NCBI GenBank assembly: GCA_016875195.1
Contig: VGRY01000027.1
Span: 1-46,603, forward strand
Origin: Deltaproteobacteria bacterium
GTDB taxonomy: Bacteria; Desulfobacterota; BSN033; UBA1163
Direction of reading: 5' to 3'
DNA length: 46,603 bases
Part shown: positions 17,675 to 25,963 of the stretch, piece after piece
Position numbering within the stretch: position 1 is the stretch's first letter
Layout: every line of letters starts with the position of its first letter
The notes under the pieces: generated by a model
What the model was told of the DNA's origin: nothing
Databases searched by the model: none
Seen by the model: the letters and a program-made list of their open reading frames with translations, nothing else
Position numbers and translations under genes: made by a program

Positions 17675-18691
17675 ATGAGAATCTTGGTGACAGGCGGTTG
17701 TGGATTTATCGGGAGTAATTTTATCCGGTATTATTTGAAGACCTATCCGGAGGTTTCGATCATCAATGTCGATAAACTGACCTATGCCGGAAACCTGGAG
17801 AACCTTTCCGATCTTTCGCATTCTCCCCGTTACCATTTCATCCGTGGTGATATTGCCGATGCGGCGCGCATGGAGGATGTCATCCGGAAAGGGGTAGACG
17901 CTATTGTTAATTTTGCTGCAGAATCACATGTGGATCGCTCCATTGAAGATCCGAGCGCTTTTATGAAAACAAATGTCTTCGGGACGTTCGTCCTTCTGGA
18001 GGCGGTGCGAAAGGTTTCCCAGGGGCAGAAGATCCGTTTCCTCCATATCTCCACAGATGAAGTCTATGGTTCCCTGGGTGAAACAGGCGCTTTTACCGAA
18101 GAAACCCCGCTCGCTCCTAACAGTCCCTATTCAGCAAGCAAGACATCTGCTGACATGATGGTTCGGGCGTATTATCATACTTATGGTCTTTCCGCACTCA
18201 CCACGCGCTGTTCTAATAATTACGGCCCCTACCAATTTCCAGAGAAGTTGATTCCGTTGATGGTCTCCAATGCCATGGAAGATAAGGACCTTCCCATGTA
18301 CGGTGACGGAATGTATATCCGGGATTGGATCTATGTGGAGGATCATTGCAGGGCTCTGGACAGGGTTCTCCAGCAGGGCAAGGAGGGAGACGTCTATAAT
18401 ATAGGGGGTGACAGTGAGAGGACCAACCTCTATGTGGCCAAGAGCATCCTGGATCGATTGGGAAAGCCTCATTCCCTGCTCCGATTTGTTGCGGACCGTC
18501 CAGGTCACGACCGGCGTTATGCGATTGATTTTTCGAAGATTAAGAAGGATTTGGGGTGGACGCCCACTGTCTCTTTTGAAGAAGGGATCGATCAGACGAT
18601 TGAATGGTATCAAACTCACCGGGAATGGTGGAAGAAGGTTAAGGCCGGAGAGTATCTGGATTACTACAAACGGATGTATCAGGATCGGTAA
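17675..18691 (+). CDS. rfbB: dTDP-glucose 4,6-dehydratase
   Basis: 338 aa of the extended SDR family. The NAD-binding GxxGxxG motif is GGCGFIGSNFIRYY (about 7-20). The active site carries Ser/Thr in HISTDEVYGSLG and YSASKTSADMMVRAYYHTYG (Tyr-x-x-x-Lys). It makes dTDP-4-keto-6-deoxyglucose from dTDP-glucose. It belongs with rfbA, rfbC and rfbD in the same direction. Confidence 0.95.
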   Translation: MRILVTGGCGFIGSNFIRYYLKTYPEVSIINVDKLTYAGNLENLSDLSHSPRYHFIRGDIADAARMEDVIRKGVDAIVNFAAESHVDRSIEDPSAFMKTNVFGTFVLLEAVRKVSQGQKIRFLHISTDEVYGSLGETGAFTEETPLAPNSPYSASKTSADMMVRAYYHTYGLSALTTRCSNNYGPYQFPEKLIPLMVSNAMEDKDLPMYGDGMYIRDWIYVEDHCRALDRVLQQGKEGDVYNIGGDSERTNLYVAKSILDRLGKPHSLLRFVADRPGHDRRYAIDFSKIKKDLGWTPTVSFEEGIDQTIEWYQTHREWWKKVKAGEYLDYYKRMYQDR

Positions 18692-18908
18692 CGGGCATAT
18701 TCAGAAATACGAATTTCGAATTTCGAATCTCGAAACAAATTCGAATTTTCTAAACCCATAATTTTAAACTCTCTTGTTTGGAGCCTTTGAAATTTGGTAA
18801 TTCGAAATTGTTTCGAAATTCGGATTTCGTGCTTCGGATTTTAACCCCCTTTAAAGATAGTTGTTGATTCAAAAATCAATAAGAGGATGTTGGAGATCCA
18901 TTTAAGGG
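18692..18908. repeat. AT-rich TTCGAATTTCGGATT-type repeat region
   Basis: Repeated words CGAATTTCGAATTTCGAA and TTCGAAATTCGGATTTCG fill about 18700-18840. Related text occurs at 8406-8440 and 22967-23000. No gene is seen. AGGAT before 18909 may serve translation of rfbD. Confidence 0.55.
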
Positions 18909-19781
18909 ATGAATCGGATACTAGTCATTGGTGCTAAAGGGATGCTGGGGAGGGATCTGGTTCCTGAACTCCAATATTCTTTTCCTGACGATGAAGTGGT
19001 GGCATGGGATATTGAAGAGATCGATATCCGGAAAGAGCAGGAAACCGTTGCCAGAATCGAGGAGGTTCGACCATCGATCGTCATCAATCTGGCTGCATAT
19101 ACGGATGTGGATGGCTGTGAGTCGAATGAACAAGAGGCTTTGGCTGTCAATGCGGATGGGATGAGACATATCGCTCTGGGTGCCAGGCAATGCAGGGCGA
19201 AGGCGATCTATCTGAGTACAGACTATGTCTTCGACGGGAAGAAGGGGGTGCCCTATGTCGAAGACGATCTTCCCCATCCCCTCAACAGCTATGGCCGTTC
19301 GAAATGGAAAGGGGAACAGTCTATTCTGGAATTGGCCGGAGACGGGTTGATCATCCGGACCCAGTGGCTCTACGGCAGATATGGAAAGAACTTCGTAGCA
19401 GCCATTCTTCGTCAGGCCAAAGAGAAAGAGTCGCTTTCGATTGTGAACGACCAGATCGGCTCTCCAACGTATACGGTTGATCTTGCAAAGACCATCTCCC
19501 GGTTGATCGGGAAAAAAGCAAGCGGGATTTTTCATGCGGTGAACAGCGGCGTTTGTTCATGGTATGATTTTGGTCGGACGATTCTAAAGCTTTCAGGAAT
19601 GGAACATGTGAACGTTGTTCCAATCTCTTCCAAAGATCTGGATCGTAAAGCAGTCCGGCCATTGTATTCGGTTCTGAGCACACAAAAACTCAAACAGAAA
19701 GCGGGGATTGAACTTCGACCGTGGTCTGAAGCTGTAAAAGAGTTTTTATCCCTCCAGCCCGATAAAGAGAAATTCACCTGA
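18909..19781 (+). CDS. rfbD: dTDP-4-dehydrorhamnose reductase
   Basis: 290 aa of the SDR family. N-terminal NAD(P) motif GAKGMLGRDLVPEL (about 8-21), then INLAAYTDVDGCE and the catalytic region LSTDYVFDGKKGVPYVEDD, followed by the Tyr-x-x-x-Lys in PLNSYGRSKWKGE. It reduces the 4-keto sugar to dTDP-L-rhamnose, the last step of the pathway. ugd follows after 14 bp. Confidence 0.94.
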   Translation: MNRILVIGAKGMLGRDLVPELQYSFPDDEVVAWDIEEIDIRKEQETVARIEEVRPSIVINLAAYTDVDGCESNEQEALAVNADGMRHIALGARQCRAKAIYLSTDYVFDGKKGVPYVEDDLPHPLNSYGRSKWKGEQSILELAGDGLIIRTQWLYGRYGKNFVAAILRQAKEKESLSIVNDQIGSPTYTVDLAKTISRLIGKKASGIFHAVNSGVCSWYDFGRTILKLSGMEHVNVVPISSKDLDRKAVRPLYSVLSTQKLKQKAGIELRPWSEAVKEFLSLQPDKEKFT

Positions 19782-19795
19782 ATAAGGAGTTGGCC

Positions 19796-21097
19796 ATGAA
19801 CATCTGCATCATCGGAACAGGTTATGTGGGATTGGTGACCGGAGCCTGTCTTGCAGAATTTGGGATGAATCTGATCTGTGTGGATAATGATCTCCCCAAA
19901 ATTGATCTTCTAAAGCAAGGGAAGGTTCCGATTTACGAACCGGGTTTGGAAAATCTGGTGACCAAAAGTGTGAAAGAAGGCAGGCTTCGATTTTCGTCGA
20001 ACATCGAAGAGGGAATAAAAACGAGCCTGGTGATTCTTATCGCTGTGGGAACACCTCCCAGAGAAGATGGTTCTGCGGATCTCCAGTTTATTGAGGAGGT
20101 GGCGAAAGAAATTGCACGCTGGATGGATGGGTACAAGGTCGTTGTGATGAAATCAACTGTCCCTGTAGGCACAGCCCGCTGGTTGAAGGAATTGATTCAG
20201 AAACATCAAACCAAGCCTATTCCCTTTGACATTGTTTCCACCCCGGAGTTTTTAAGGGAAGGTTCTGCGATAGAAGATTTCATGCGACCGGATCGGGTCG
20301 TTATCGGTGCGGAAAGCGAGCAGGCGATGGCGATCATGAAGGATATTTATAGCGCTCTGTATCTGATCGAAACTCCATTCATCCTCACCTCTCCCGAGTC
20401 TGCAGAGATGATCAAGTATGCAACAAATAGTTTTTTAGCCACCAAGGTGACCTTCATCAACGAGATTGCCAATCTCTGCGAGAAGGTTGGAGCGGATGTC
20501 CACCACGTGGCAAAAGCCATGGGGCTGGATGGAAGAATTGGGAAAAAATTTCTTCATCCGGGTCCGGGTTATGGTGGGTCATGCTTTCCGAAAGATACCC
20601 GCGCCCTTTCGCGAATCGCTCACGAAAAGGGATACACTTTTAGAATTCTCGACTCCGTGATTCAAGCGAATGAAGTTCAGAAACAGAGGATGGTCGAAAA
20701 GATAAAGGAGATGGTGGGAGATCTCAAAGGGAAAAAAATTGGCATCCTTGGACTTTCATTCAAACCGAATACGAATGACATCCGGGAGTCCTCCTCGATT
20801 GCCATCATACAAGGGCTTATTCAAATGGATGCAAAGGTCAAGGCATTTGACCCGGCGGCTATGGAAGAGGCAAAAGCTGTCCTTTTTGGAGTGGAATATG
20901 GACAGGATGCCTACGATACAGCCAATGGGGCCGATGCCCTTGTTCTGGTGACTGAGTGGAATCAATTCCGGCGGCTTGACCTCCTTCGCATCAAGACATT
21001 ATTGAAGGAACCCATCTTCATCGACCTGAGGAATGTTTATGATCCAGCCCATATGAAGAAGCTGGGCTTTCGTTACTGCGGCATAGGAAGATCATAA
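19796..21097 (+). CDS. ugd: UDP-glucose 6-dehydrogenase
   Basis: 433 aa from the ATG at 19796, six bases after AAGGAG; the in-frame TTG at 19790 is too close to that site. NAD motif IIGTGYVGLVTGACLAEFG (4-22). The catalytic Cys is in GPGYGGSCFPKDT. The C-terminal UDP-binding domain has GLSFKPNTNDIRESSS. It oxidises UDP-glucose to UDP-glucuronate using two NAD+. The product feeds surface polysaccharide synthesis, as its rfb neighbours suggest. Confidence 0.95.
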   Translation: MNICIIGTGYVGLVTGACLAEFGMNLICVDNDLPKIDLLKQGKVPIYEPGLENLVTKSVKEGRLRFSSNIEEGIKTSLVILIAVGTPPREDGSADLQFIEEVAKEIARWMDGYKVVVMKSTVPVGTARWLKELIQKHQTKPIPFDIVSTPEFLREGSAIEDFMRPDRVVIGAESEQAMAIMKDIYSALYLIETPFILTSPESAEMIKYATNSFLATKVTFINEIANLCEKVGADVHHVAKAMGLDGRIGKKFLHPGPGYGGSCFPKDTRALSRIAHEKGYTFRILDSVIQANEVQKQRMVEKIKEMVGDLKGKKIGILGLSFKPNTNDIRESSSIAIIQGLIQMDAKVKAFDPAAMEEAKAVLFGVEYGQDAYDTANGADALVLVTEWNQFRRLDLLRIKTLLKEPIFIDLRNVYDPAHMKKLGFRYCGIGRS

Positions 21098-21324
21098 TGC
21101 CTCACTGAAGGGTGGATTAAATCCGGCAATCGAGCAGTGATGCCTCCGAAAATCTTATCAAGCGGATATTTTAAAATGAGGATTGGCAATGGTAACCTCC
21201 TCTTCTTGTTGCAAAATTCTTTTAATGTGAAGGGGGGCCTTATAATCACGGGACAAGCTGAGGTTTCCGCTATAAGATTTTCTCCGACATCCCTGCCCGA
21301 TCACCGGAAGGTAAGGGGGTGGTA

Positions 21325-22149
21325 TTGACTCACAGCACAAAAGATTGGATCTTCGTCTCCGATGCCCATTTAAGCGGGAGAGAACCCGAGGAGATAGAGT
21401 TCTTTTTAAAGTTTTTAAATTCAGAGAAGGAACGGATGAGCCACCTGGTGATCTTAGGCGACCTGTTCGAATTCCTTTTTGGATTTAAAAAGAATCCTGC
21501 GTGCGGGGAGGGTTTTCCTTTCTTAGAATATCTTCCCATCTTGGAAGGATTTCAAATGCTCTATCGCCAGGGCATTCGAATTAAATATTTTGAGGGAAAT
21601 CACGATTTCTTCCTCCACTCCTTCTTTTCAGACAGATTCGGGATGGAGGTAGAGGTTTTCCCTGAAGGGAATGAGGAATTTATTGGGGGAAAGAGAGTTT
21701 ATATCGCCCATGGAGACCTATCCAACCCGGAACTATGGAAATACAGGGCTTTCAGAAGGATACTCAAGAATCGGTGGACATATGGTCTCATCGAAACAGT
21801 AGGTCCAAAGTTCTCGCGTCATATTGCAAGATGGCTCAGCCAGAGGAGCTATCAAAAAAATCATGGCACCCCTTCCTCTGGCCCGCCTCCTGAGTTTAAA
21901 ACCTTTGCCCATCAAAAATTCTTAGAGGGATTTGACATGGTCATCCTTGGCCACTCCCATTTCCCGGATGAGGCAGAAGAAAAGGTAGATGGGAAAAGAT
22001 GTCTCTATTTCAATGCTGGTGACTGGATGGAGCATCGGTCTTTTTTAAGGTTCACACCTCCGGACCGGTTTGAATTAAGGAAATGGAGAGAGGAAAGATT
22101 GGGAGATGGGGTGATGAGGAGATGGGGAGATAAGGAGATGGGGAGATAG
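21325..22149 (+). CDS. lpxH: UDP-2,3-diacylglucosamine diphosphatase (LpxH-like metallophosphoesterase)
   Basis: 274 aa from the TTG at 21325, which follows AAGGGGGT; a GTG at 21319 is the alternative. Metallophosphoesterase motifs appear in order: SDAHLSG, GDLFEF, GNHDF, AHGD and GHSHFP. LpxH cuts the pyrophosphate of UDP-2,3-diacylglucosamine in lipid A synthesis. The C-terminal ~15 residues (LGDGVMRRWGDKEMGR) are encoded by a 16-bp tandem repeat and are not part of the family. The upstream 21098-21318 region holds no clear gene. Confidence 0.8.
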   Translation: MTHSTKDWIFVSDAHLSGREPEEIEFFLKFLNSEKERMSHLVILGDLFEFLFGFKKNPACGEGFPFLEYLPILEGFQMLYRQGIRIKYFEGNHDFFLHSFFSDRFGMEVEVFPEGNEEFIGGKRVYIAHGDLSNPELWKYRAFRRILKNRWTYGLIETVGPKFSRHIARWLSQRSYQKNHGTPSSGPPPEFKTFAHQKFLEGFDMVILGHSHFPDEAEEKVDGKRCLYFNAGDWMEHRSFLRFTPPDRFELRKWREERLGDGVMRRWGDKEMGR

Positions 22150-22155
22150 GGAGAT
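22102..22155. repeat. 16-bp tandem repeat (GGAGATGGGGAGATAR), ~3.4 copies
   Basis: Units lie at 22102-22117, 22118-22133, 22134-22149 and a partial at 22150-22155, with an inner 8-bp rhythm. The array encodes the lpxH C-terminus, supplies its stop codon, and provides the GGGAG before the gmhB ATG. Sixteen is not a multiple of three, so a change in copy number would shift the lpxH tail frame. Confidence 0.9.
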
Positions 22156-22156
22156 C

Positions 22157-22738
22157 ATGGGATACAAGGCGGTGTTTCTTGATCGGGACGGGACGATTAA
22201 TGAAGAAGTGGGTTATATGGACCAGATCGAAAAGTTTAAACTTATTCCCCGGTCAGGAGAAGCCATTCGGTTATTAAACCGAAATAATTTTAAGGCCATT
22301 GTCATCACTAATCAATCCGGTGTGGCGAGAGGTTATTTCCCCGAATCGCTCGTCTTGAAGGTCCACCAGAAGATGAAGGATCTTTTGAAAAGTGAAGGAG
22401 CTTACCTCGATGGGGTCTACTATTGCCCACACCTCCCCGATGGGGTGGGATCGCCCAACGGTCAGAGCTGTAGTTGCAGAAAGCCAAAAACGGGTTTAGT
22501 GGATATTGTCCTGAAAGAGTTGAATATTGACTTGTCAAAAAGTTATTCGATCGGGGACCGGGGGTCGGATATTGAATTTGGCCGCCGGATCGGAGCAAAG
22601 ACGATTCTAGTCCTTACGGGCTATGGCAGAGAGGAGTCCGAACATTCTGGGGGCCGGGAGACACCAAAACCGGATTATGTGGCTCAGGATCTTTATGAAG
22701 CGGTTCAGTGGATTCTGAAGGAAGATGGTGGAAAGTAG
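22157..22738 (+). CDS. gmhB: D-glycero-D-manno-heptose 1,7-bisphosphate 7-phosphatase
   Basis: 193 aa of the HAD family. The nucleophile motif is FLDRDGTINEE (8-18), motif II is VITNQSGVARGYF, the Lys motif is CRKPKTG, and motif IV is GDRGSDIEFG. A zinc-binding set CPH...CSC is typical of GmhB. It removes the 7-phosphate during ADP-heptose synthesis for LPS inner core. It begins 7 bp after lpxH and is probably co-transcribed. Confidence 0.9.
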   Translation: MGYKAVFLDRDGTINEEVGYMDQIEKFKLIPRSGEAIRLLNRNNFKAIVITNQSGVARGYFPESLVLKVHQKMKDLLKSEGAYLDGVYYCPHLPDGVGSPNGQSCSCRKPKTGLVDIVLKELNIDLSKSYSIGDRGSDIEFGRRIGAKTILVLTGYGREESEHSGGRETPKPDYVAQDLYEAVQWILKEDGGK

Positions 22739-22786
22739 AAAGTGGAAGGTGGAGAATAAACCAGGATTTTCAAAAGGAGGTTAAAG

Positions 22787-22966
22787 ATGGCGCTCAGCAA
22801 GGAACTCTTGGATATCTTGGCTTGCCCAAAATGTAAAGGAGATATATTTTTAAATAAGGCAGGGGATGGGTTGATCTGTAAGTCCTGCCGGTTACTTTAC
22901 CAGATAAAAGATGATATCCCGGTGATGCTTATTGACGAAGCTCTCCCTTACCAGGGAGAAGAATAG
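22787..22966 (+). CDS. Trm112/YcaR-family small zinc-ribbon protein
   Basis: 59 aa, starting MALSKELLDILACPKCKGD and ending LPYQGEE. AAAGGAGG lies 7 bases before the ATG. Two CxxC pairs are present (CPKC at 13-16, CKSC at 31-34), with the conserved end YQIKDDIPVMLIDEA. These match the Trm112 (UPF0434) family. Bacterial members are often encoded beside lipid A genes, as here, but their partner is not certain. Confidence 0.92.
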   Translation: MALSKELLDILACPKCKGDIFLNKAGDGLICKSCRLLYQIKDDIPVMLIDEALPYQGEE

Positions 22967-23051
22967 GTATTTCGAATTTCGGATTGCGGATTTCGGATTT
23001 AGGAAATCAAATCACTTTAGACATCTGGGATCGAAACACTCAAAATCCAAA
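22967..23051. repeat. TTCGGATT-type repeat between Trm112-like gene and acyltransferase
   Basis: CGAATTTCGGATTGCGGATT words, related to the region at 18700-18840. In-frame reading through it would add 40 unrelated residues to the acyltransferase, so its true start is taken to be downstream. Confidence 0.5.
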
Positions 23052-23942
23052 ATGTTTGCATTCCCTATCTACATACTTATAAGACTACTGGGTTTTTTCA
23101 TCAATCTTCTGCCGGAGAGGTTTGCCCTCTGGATAGGAAGGCAGTTTGGGAATTTAATGTACTATATTGATGTGGAGCATCGAAGAGTTGCCATAGATAA
23201 CCTTAAGATCGCTTTTGGGGAAGAGAAGACTGAGGCGGAAAGGTATTCCATCGCTAAAAAGAACTTTCAGAATCTTGGCATGATGGCGGTCGAATTTTTG
23301 CGGATTCCCTACATGGATTTGGAGACATATAAGAAAAAGGTCGAGGCTGAAGGAGTGGATGAAGCGCTAAAGGTCCTTGAAGGGAAGAAGGGAGCCCTTC
23401 TTCTCATCGGGCATTTCGGAAACTGGGAATTGATGGCAATGATGTCGAGGGTCATCAATAAACCCATTCTGGTCATTGCTAAACCGATTAAAAACAATCG
23501 GTATCTTGAGAAATGGTTTATTGATAGCAGGGAGAGGATTGGTCTGGAGGTTATCCCTCCCCTGAATGCCATTCCAAAGGTCGTCCATGCACTCTCCCAA
23601 AATAAGGTGGTTGGCATTATGTTTGATCAGAGGGGGAAACGGAGCAAAGGGATATGGGCAGACTTTTTTGGCAGGAAAGTTCCGACCACCCCCGGATTGG
23701 CAGCAATGGCATTAAGGAGCGGTGCCCCTGTTATACCGGTTTTCATGATTCGAATCGGTTTTCAGAAACACCGTCTAATTATCAAAAAGCCGATCAAACT
23801 GATTCAAACGGGAAATTTCACAAAGGATGTGGAAGCCAACACACAACTTTTCAACCAGAACCTTGAAGCGATTATCCGCCAGTATCCAGAGCAATGGCTC
23901 TGGATCCACCGGAGATTTGAGAGAAAATCCCGCCGCAGGTAA
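23052..23942 (+). CDS. Lipid A biosynthesis acyltransferase (LpxL/HtrB family)
   Basis: 296 aa from the ATG at 23052 (MFAFPIYILIRLL). A longer reading frame begins at 22932 but only translates the intergenic repeat and overlaps the Trm112-like gene. The N-terminal hydrophobic segment (about 1-25) anchors the protein in the inner membrane. The catalytic HX4E motif is HFGNWE, followed by FDQRGKRSKGIWADFFG and PVIPVFMIR. It adds a secondary acyl chain to lipid A. Whether it is the laurate- or myristate-type enzyme cannot be told. Confidence 0.88.
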   Translation: MFAFPIYILIRLLGFFINLLPERFALWIGRQFGNLMYYIDVEHRRVAIDNLKIAFGEEKTEAERYSIAKKNFQNLGMMAVEFLRIPYMDLETYKKKVEAEGVDEALKVLEGKKGALLLIGHFGNWELMAMMSRVINKPILVIAKPIKNNRYLEKWFIDSRERIGLEVIPPLNAIPKVVHALSQNKVVGIMFDQRGKRSKGIWADFFGRKVPTTPGLAAMALRSGAPVIPVFMIRIGFQKHRLIIKKPIKLIQTGNFTKDVEANTQLFNQNLEAIIRQYPEQWLWIHRRFERKSRRR

Positions 23943-23966
23943 CCCCGCCTTTAGGGTTAAAGAAAA

Positions 23967-24099
23967 TGTCGTTTAACGGTGACGATGCTGGTATCGAATC
24001 AAGAAGCTCGATGTTCGAATCTCGACAAAAATGGATTCGAGCTTCCAGTTTCGTCAATCGAGCATCGATACGAGCTTCGACAACGACAAACGTCAATTT
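23967..24099 (-). repeat. ~130-bp MITE-like repeat, copy A
   Basis: It is more than ~85% identical by eye, in inverted orientation, to 32236-32370. Its ends form an imperfect terminal inverted repeat (15 of 21 bases match between the two termini). It lies between the convergent lpxL-like and HNH genes and has no conserved coding frame. Confidence 0.85.
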
Positions 24100-24140
24100 A
24101 GCGAAACAGGCTTCGTAACCCTTGCCTTAACCTTCTGTAT

Positions 24141-24437
24141 TTACAAACTATGTTCCTCGTCGTGGCAGTAGACACAGAGATTTTCCCAATTTGAGCCGTC
24201 CGGCGGATTGTTCAGGTGGTTTCCATCTTTATGGTGAACCGTCAAGAGATGGCTGGTTTTGTGGTCAAACTCCCTTCCGCACCGGGCGCAAATAAAACCA
24301 TGCATTCTTAAAGACCGGTCCCGGTAGTCGCTCTTTCTGGGAGAAGTCTGTTGCAAGTCCCTGACAATCTCCTCGACAGACTTATTTGGATCTACCTTTT
24401 TCGTCTGTCGATGGATTCGAAAAGAAGATCTTCTCAT
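24141..24437 (-). CDS. HNH nuclease, YajD family
   Basis: 98 aa. Zinc-binding CxxC pairs are CARCGREF and CVYCHDEE. The HNH core is LLTVHHKDGNHLNNP...NWENLCVYCH. Matches to the E. coli YajD family cover the whole length. Activity has not been firmly assigned to the family, but the fold cuts DNA. It is the last gene of the leftward operon that starts with the seleno-rhodanese, with 27 bp to the gene before it. Confidence 0.88.
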   Translation of the reverse strand: MRRSSFRIHRQTKKVDPNKSVEEIVRDLQQTSPRKSDYRDRSLRMHGFICARCGREFDHKTSHLLTVHHKDGNHLNNPPDGSNWENLCVYCHDEEHSL

Positions 24438-24464
24438 AGGAATAACCTCCGTGGGTTTTGTCCA

Positions 24465-24800
24465 TCAGGGGGCGATTAAGACCTGATCCCCGAATCGCTC
24501 AGAAAGCGCCGTGGCAAAATTTTTCGCTGCACTCTCATCAGGGAATTCTACCATCAGTTCTCCCTTGTCCCCCACAATCAACCGACCATGTTTTTTAACC
24601 AGATCCGCTACCCCAGCGGGTTCCACGGTCCACCAACCCTTCGTCCGTAAGAGAAGTTCTTCACCCTTGAGTCGCTGAGGTGTGACCAGATCAATCGTAC
24701 GAAACCACGCTTCCCAACCGATCTGGGCAGGAGCACGGAGCACAGGGCTAACCGGATCGTGGTAGATACGACAGCGACCAAAGAGACGGAGGCGAATCAT
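24465..24800 (-). CDS. Unknown protein
   Basis: 111 aa. Family not recognised. The sequence is basic and mixed alpha/beta, with no signal peptide or membrane segment and a lone Cys near residue 10. The end (ELMVEFPDESAAKNFATALSERFGDQVLIAP) looks like a small ferredoxin-like or ACT-like fold. The start overlaps the stop of the preceding gene by 4 bp, so the two are translationally coupled and may be partners. Confidence 0.7.
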   Translation of the reverse strand: MIRLRLFGRCRIYHDPVSPVLRAPAQIGWEAWFRTIDLVTPQRLKGEELLLRTKGWWTVEPAGVADLVKKHGRLIVGDKGELMVEFPDESAAKNFATALSERFGDQVLIAP

Positions 24801-25135
24801 ACAAGCTCCTTCCGAAGAAACTTGGTAATTTGGTCGTCTTCCGGCAATATATGATTGGGAACCTTAACCCCGCTCAGTTTTAAAGCATGGTTCAGACAAT
24901 GCCTATAGAGAAGAGCGGCATCACTCTCATTGGCAACGACCTTTTTTTGAATCGCAAGGGGCCAGGTTTTCTCAAAGAGGTCGCACGCATGATCGCGGGC
25001 GCGCCGAAGCCTTGGATCAAACAGGGAAATTTTTAGCGCTCCGAGCAACTCTCTCTGAGATTTCTCCATGAGGGAGAATATCCGGCGCATCATCTGAACG
25101 GAAGGGTCATCATCCCACGGTTCAACATCGGACAT
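24797..25135 (-). CDS. Unknown protein
   Basis: 112 aa. Family not recognised. It is largely helical, with an acidic N-terminus (MSDVEPWDDDPS), Arg-rich RLRRARDHACDLFEK in the middle, and no export signal. It sits 12 bp after DUF547 and overlaps the next gene by 4 bp. Both genes are orphans to me, and the tight spacing suggests a two-protein module. Confidence 0.7.
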   Translation of the reverse strand: MSDVEPWDDDPSVQMMRRIFSLMEKSQRELLGALKISLFDPRLRRARDHACDLFEKTWPLAIQKKVVANESDAALLYRHCLNHALKLSGVKVPNHILPEDDQITKFLRKELV

Positions 25136-25147
25136 TGTTTTTCTCTT

Positions 25148-25963
25148 CTAATGGTTTAGGTTCCAATCGTAAGGTTGATATTGGATTTTGAATCGTCTTC
25201 TATTTTCCTTAAGAAGGGTTTTATTCTCGCCTTCATCGAGATAGTTAAGAAGGGTGTCAATCAGGCTCTGATCGCTCCCTCCAAAGTCTGCCTTATACCA
25301 TTTAAAAATTGTTGAAATCGAGACCGAATGTTCTTCTGGAAGGACCCTAACCTGAGAACTGTTGACAAAGCTCTCCGCAGCCAGTTGAAGTTGGAAATCG
25401 ACCTGTTCGGGTTCATAAAAGCCAATGGGTGGACAGGAGCGTGCCCCACAGACTAATGCGAAATGAATTCTTGGATCGATAGGCTGAACGGCGGATGTCA
25501 CTCGGGGATCCTTTTTACCAAAAGGTTTCCAAAGCCAGTAGGGCGGTCTGCGGTTTCCGCGGAGAACACCATGCTCCATATCATTCAATGAGAAACGATA
25601 TCCTCCAATCCTGTAGATCATTCGGTTGAAAAAGAGGGGAACCTCTTTGACCGATTTTTTTATTGCCAATTCGATAATCCCGTGGATCACGGCAGCATTA
25701 TAGATATTGATCCAGAAGGCAAGTTTCTGGTTGCGATCTTTTAACGATTGGAGATCGAAGGAGAGCAATCCTCTGGTGAGGTTCTTATACCTTTCGAACT
25801 CCACAGAGTTACGGATCGCATGATATTGGACAACCGCTTTTTCGGGATCGATAAACCGGGCCTTCAGATCAGACAACGCAAGGGTAAGCGCAATATCAAT
25901 AGGCTGATCCAATGGTACTTTCGAGGATGGGCCAGCATTAAGGATGATAGGGGAGAATATCAC
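25148..25963 (-). CDS. DUF547 domain protein
   Basis: 271 aa from a GTG at 25963 that overlaps the rhodanese stop (GTGA). The DUF547 core includes QKLAFWINIYNAAVIHGI (about 81-98), the GYRFSLNDMEHGVLRG segment, and FALVCGARSCPPIG. The fold is papain-like, but the catalytic role is unknown. The overlap is strong evidence that the upstream rhodanese frame really extends to 25960. A short hydrophobic N-terminus might be a remnant of an export signal. Confidence 0.88.
   Translation of the reverse strand: MIFSPIILNAGPSSKVPLDQPIDIALTLALSDLKARFIDPEKAVVQYHAIRNSVEFERYKNLTRGLLSFDLQSLKDRNQKLAFWINIYNAAVIHGIIELAIKKSVKEVPLFFNRMIYRIGGYRFSLNDMEHGVLRGNRRPPYWLWKPFGKKDPRVTSAVQPIDPRIHFALVCGARSCPPIGFYEPEQVDFQLQLAAESFVNSSQVRVLPEEHSVSISTIFKWYKADFGGSDQSLIDTLLNYLDEGENKTLLKENRRRFKIQYQPYDWNLNH

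Noticed and set aside
21137..21328. 63-aa reading frame between ugd and lpxH
   Set aside because: No ribosome site, no similarity, and it runs into the lpxH start region.
22932..23051. N-terminal extension of the lipid A acyltransferase
   Set aside because: It translates the intergenic TTCGGATT repeat and overlaps the Trm112-like gene; the protein family starts at 23052.
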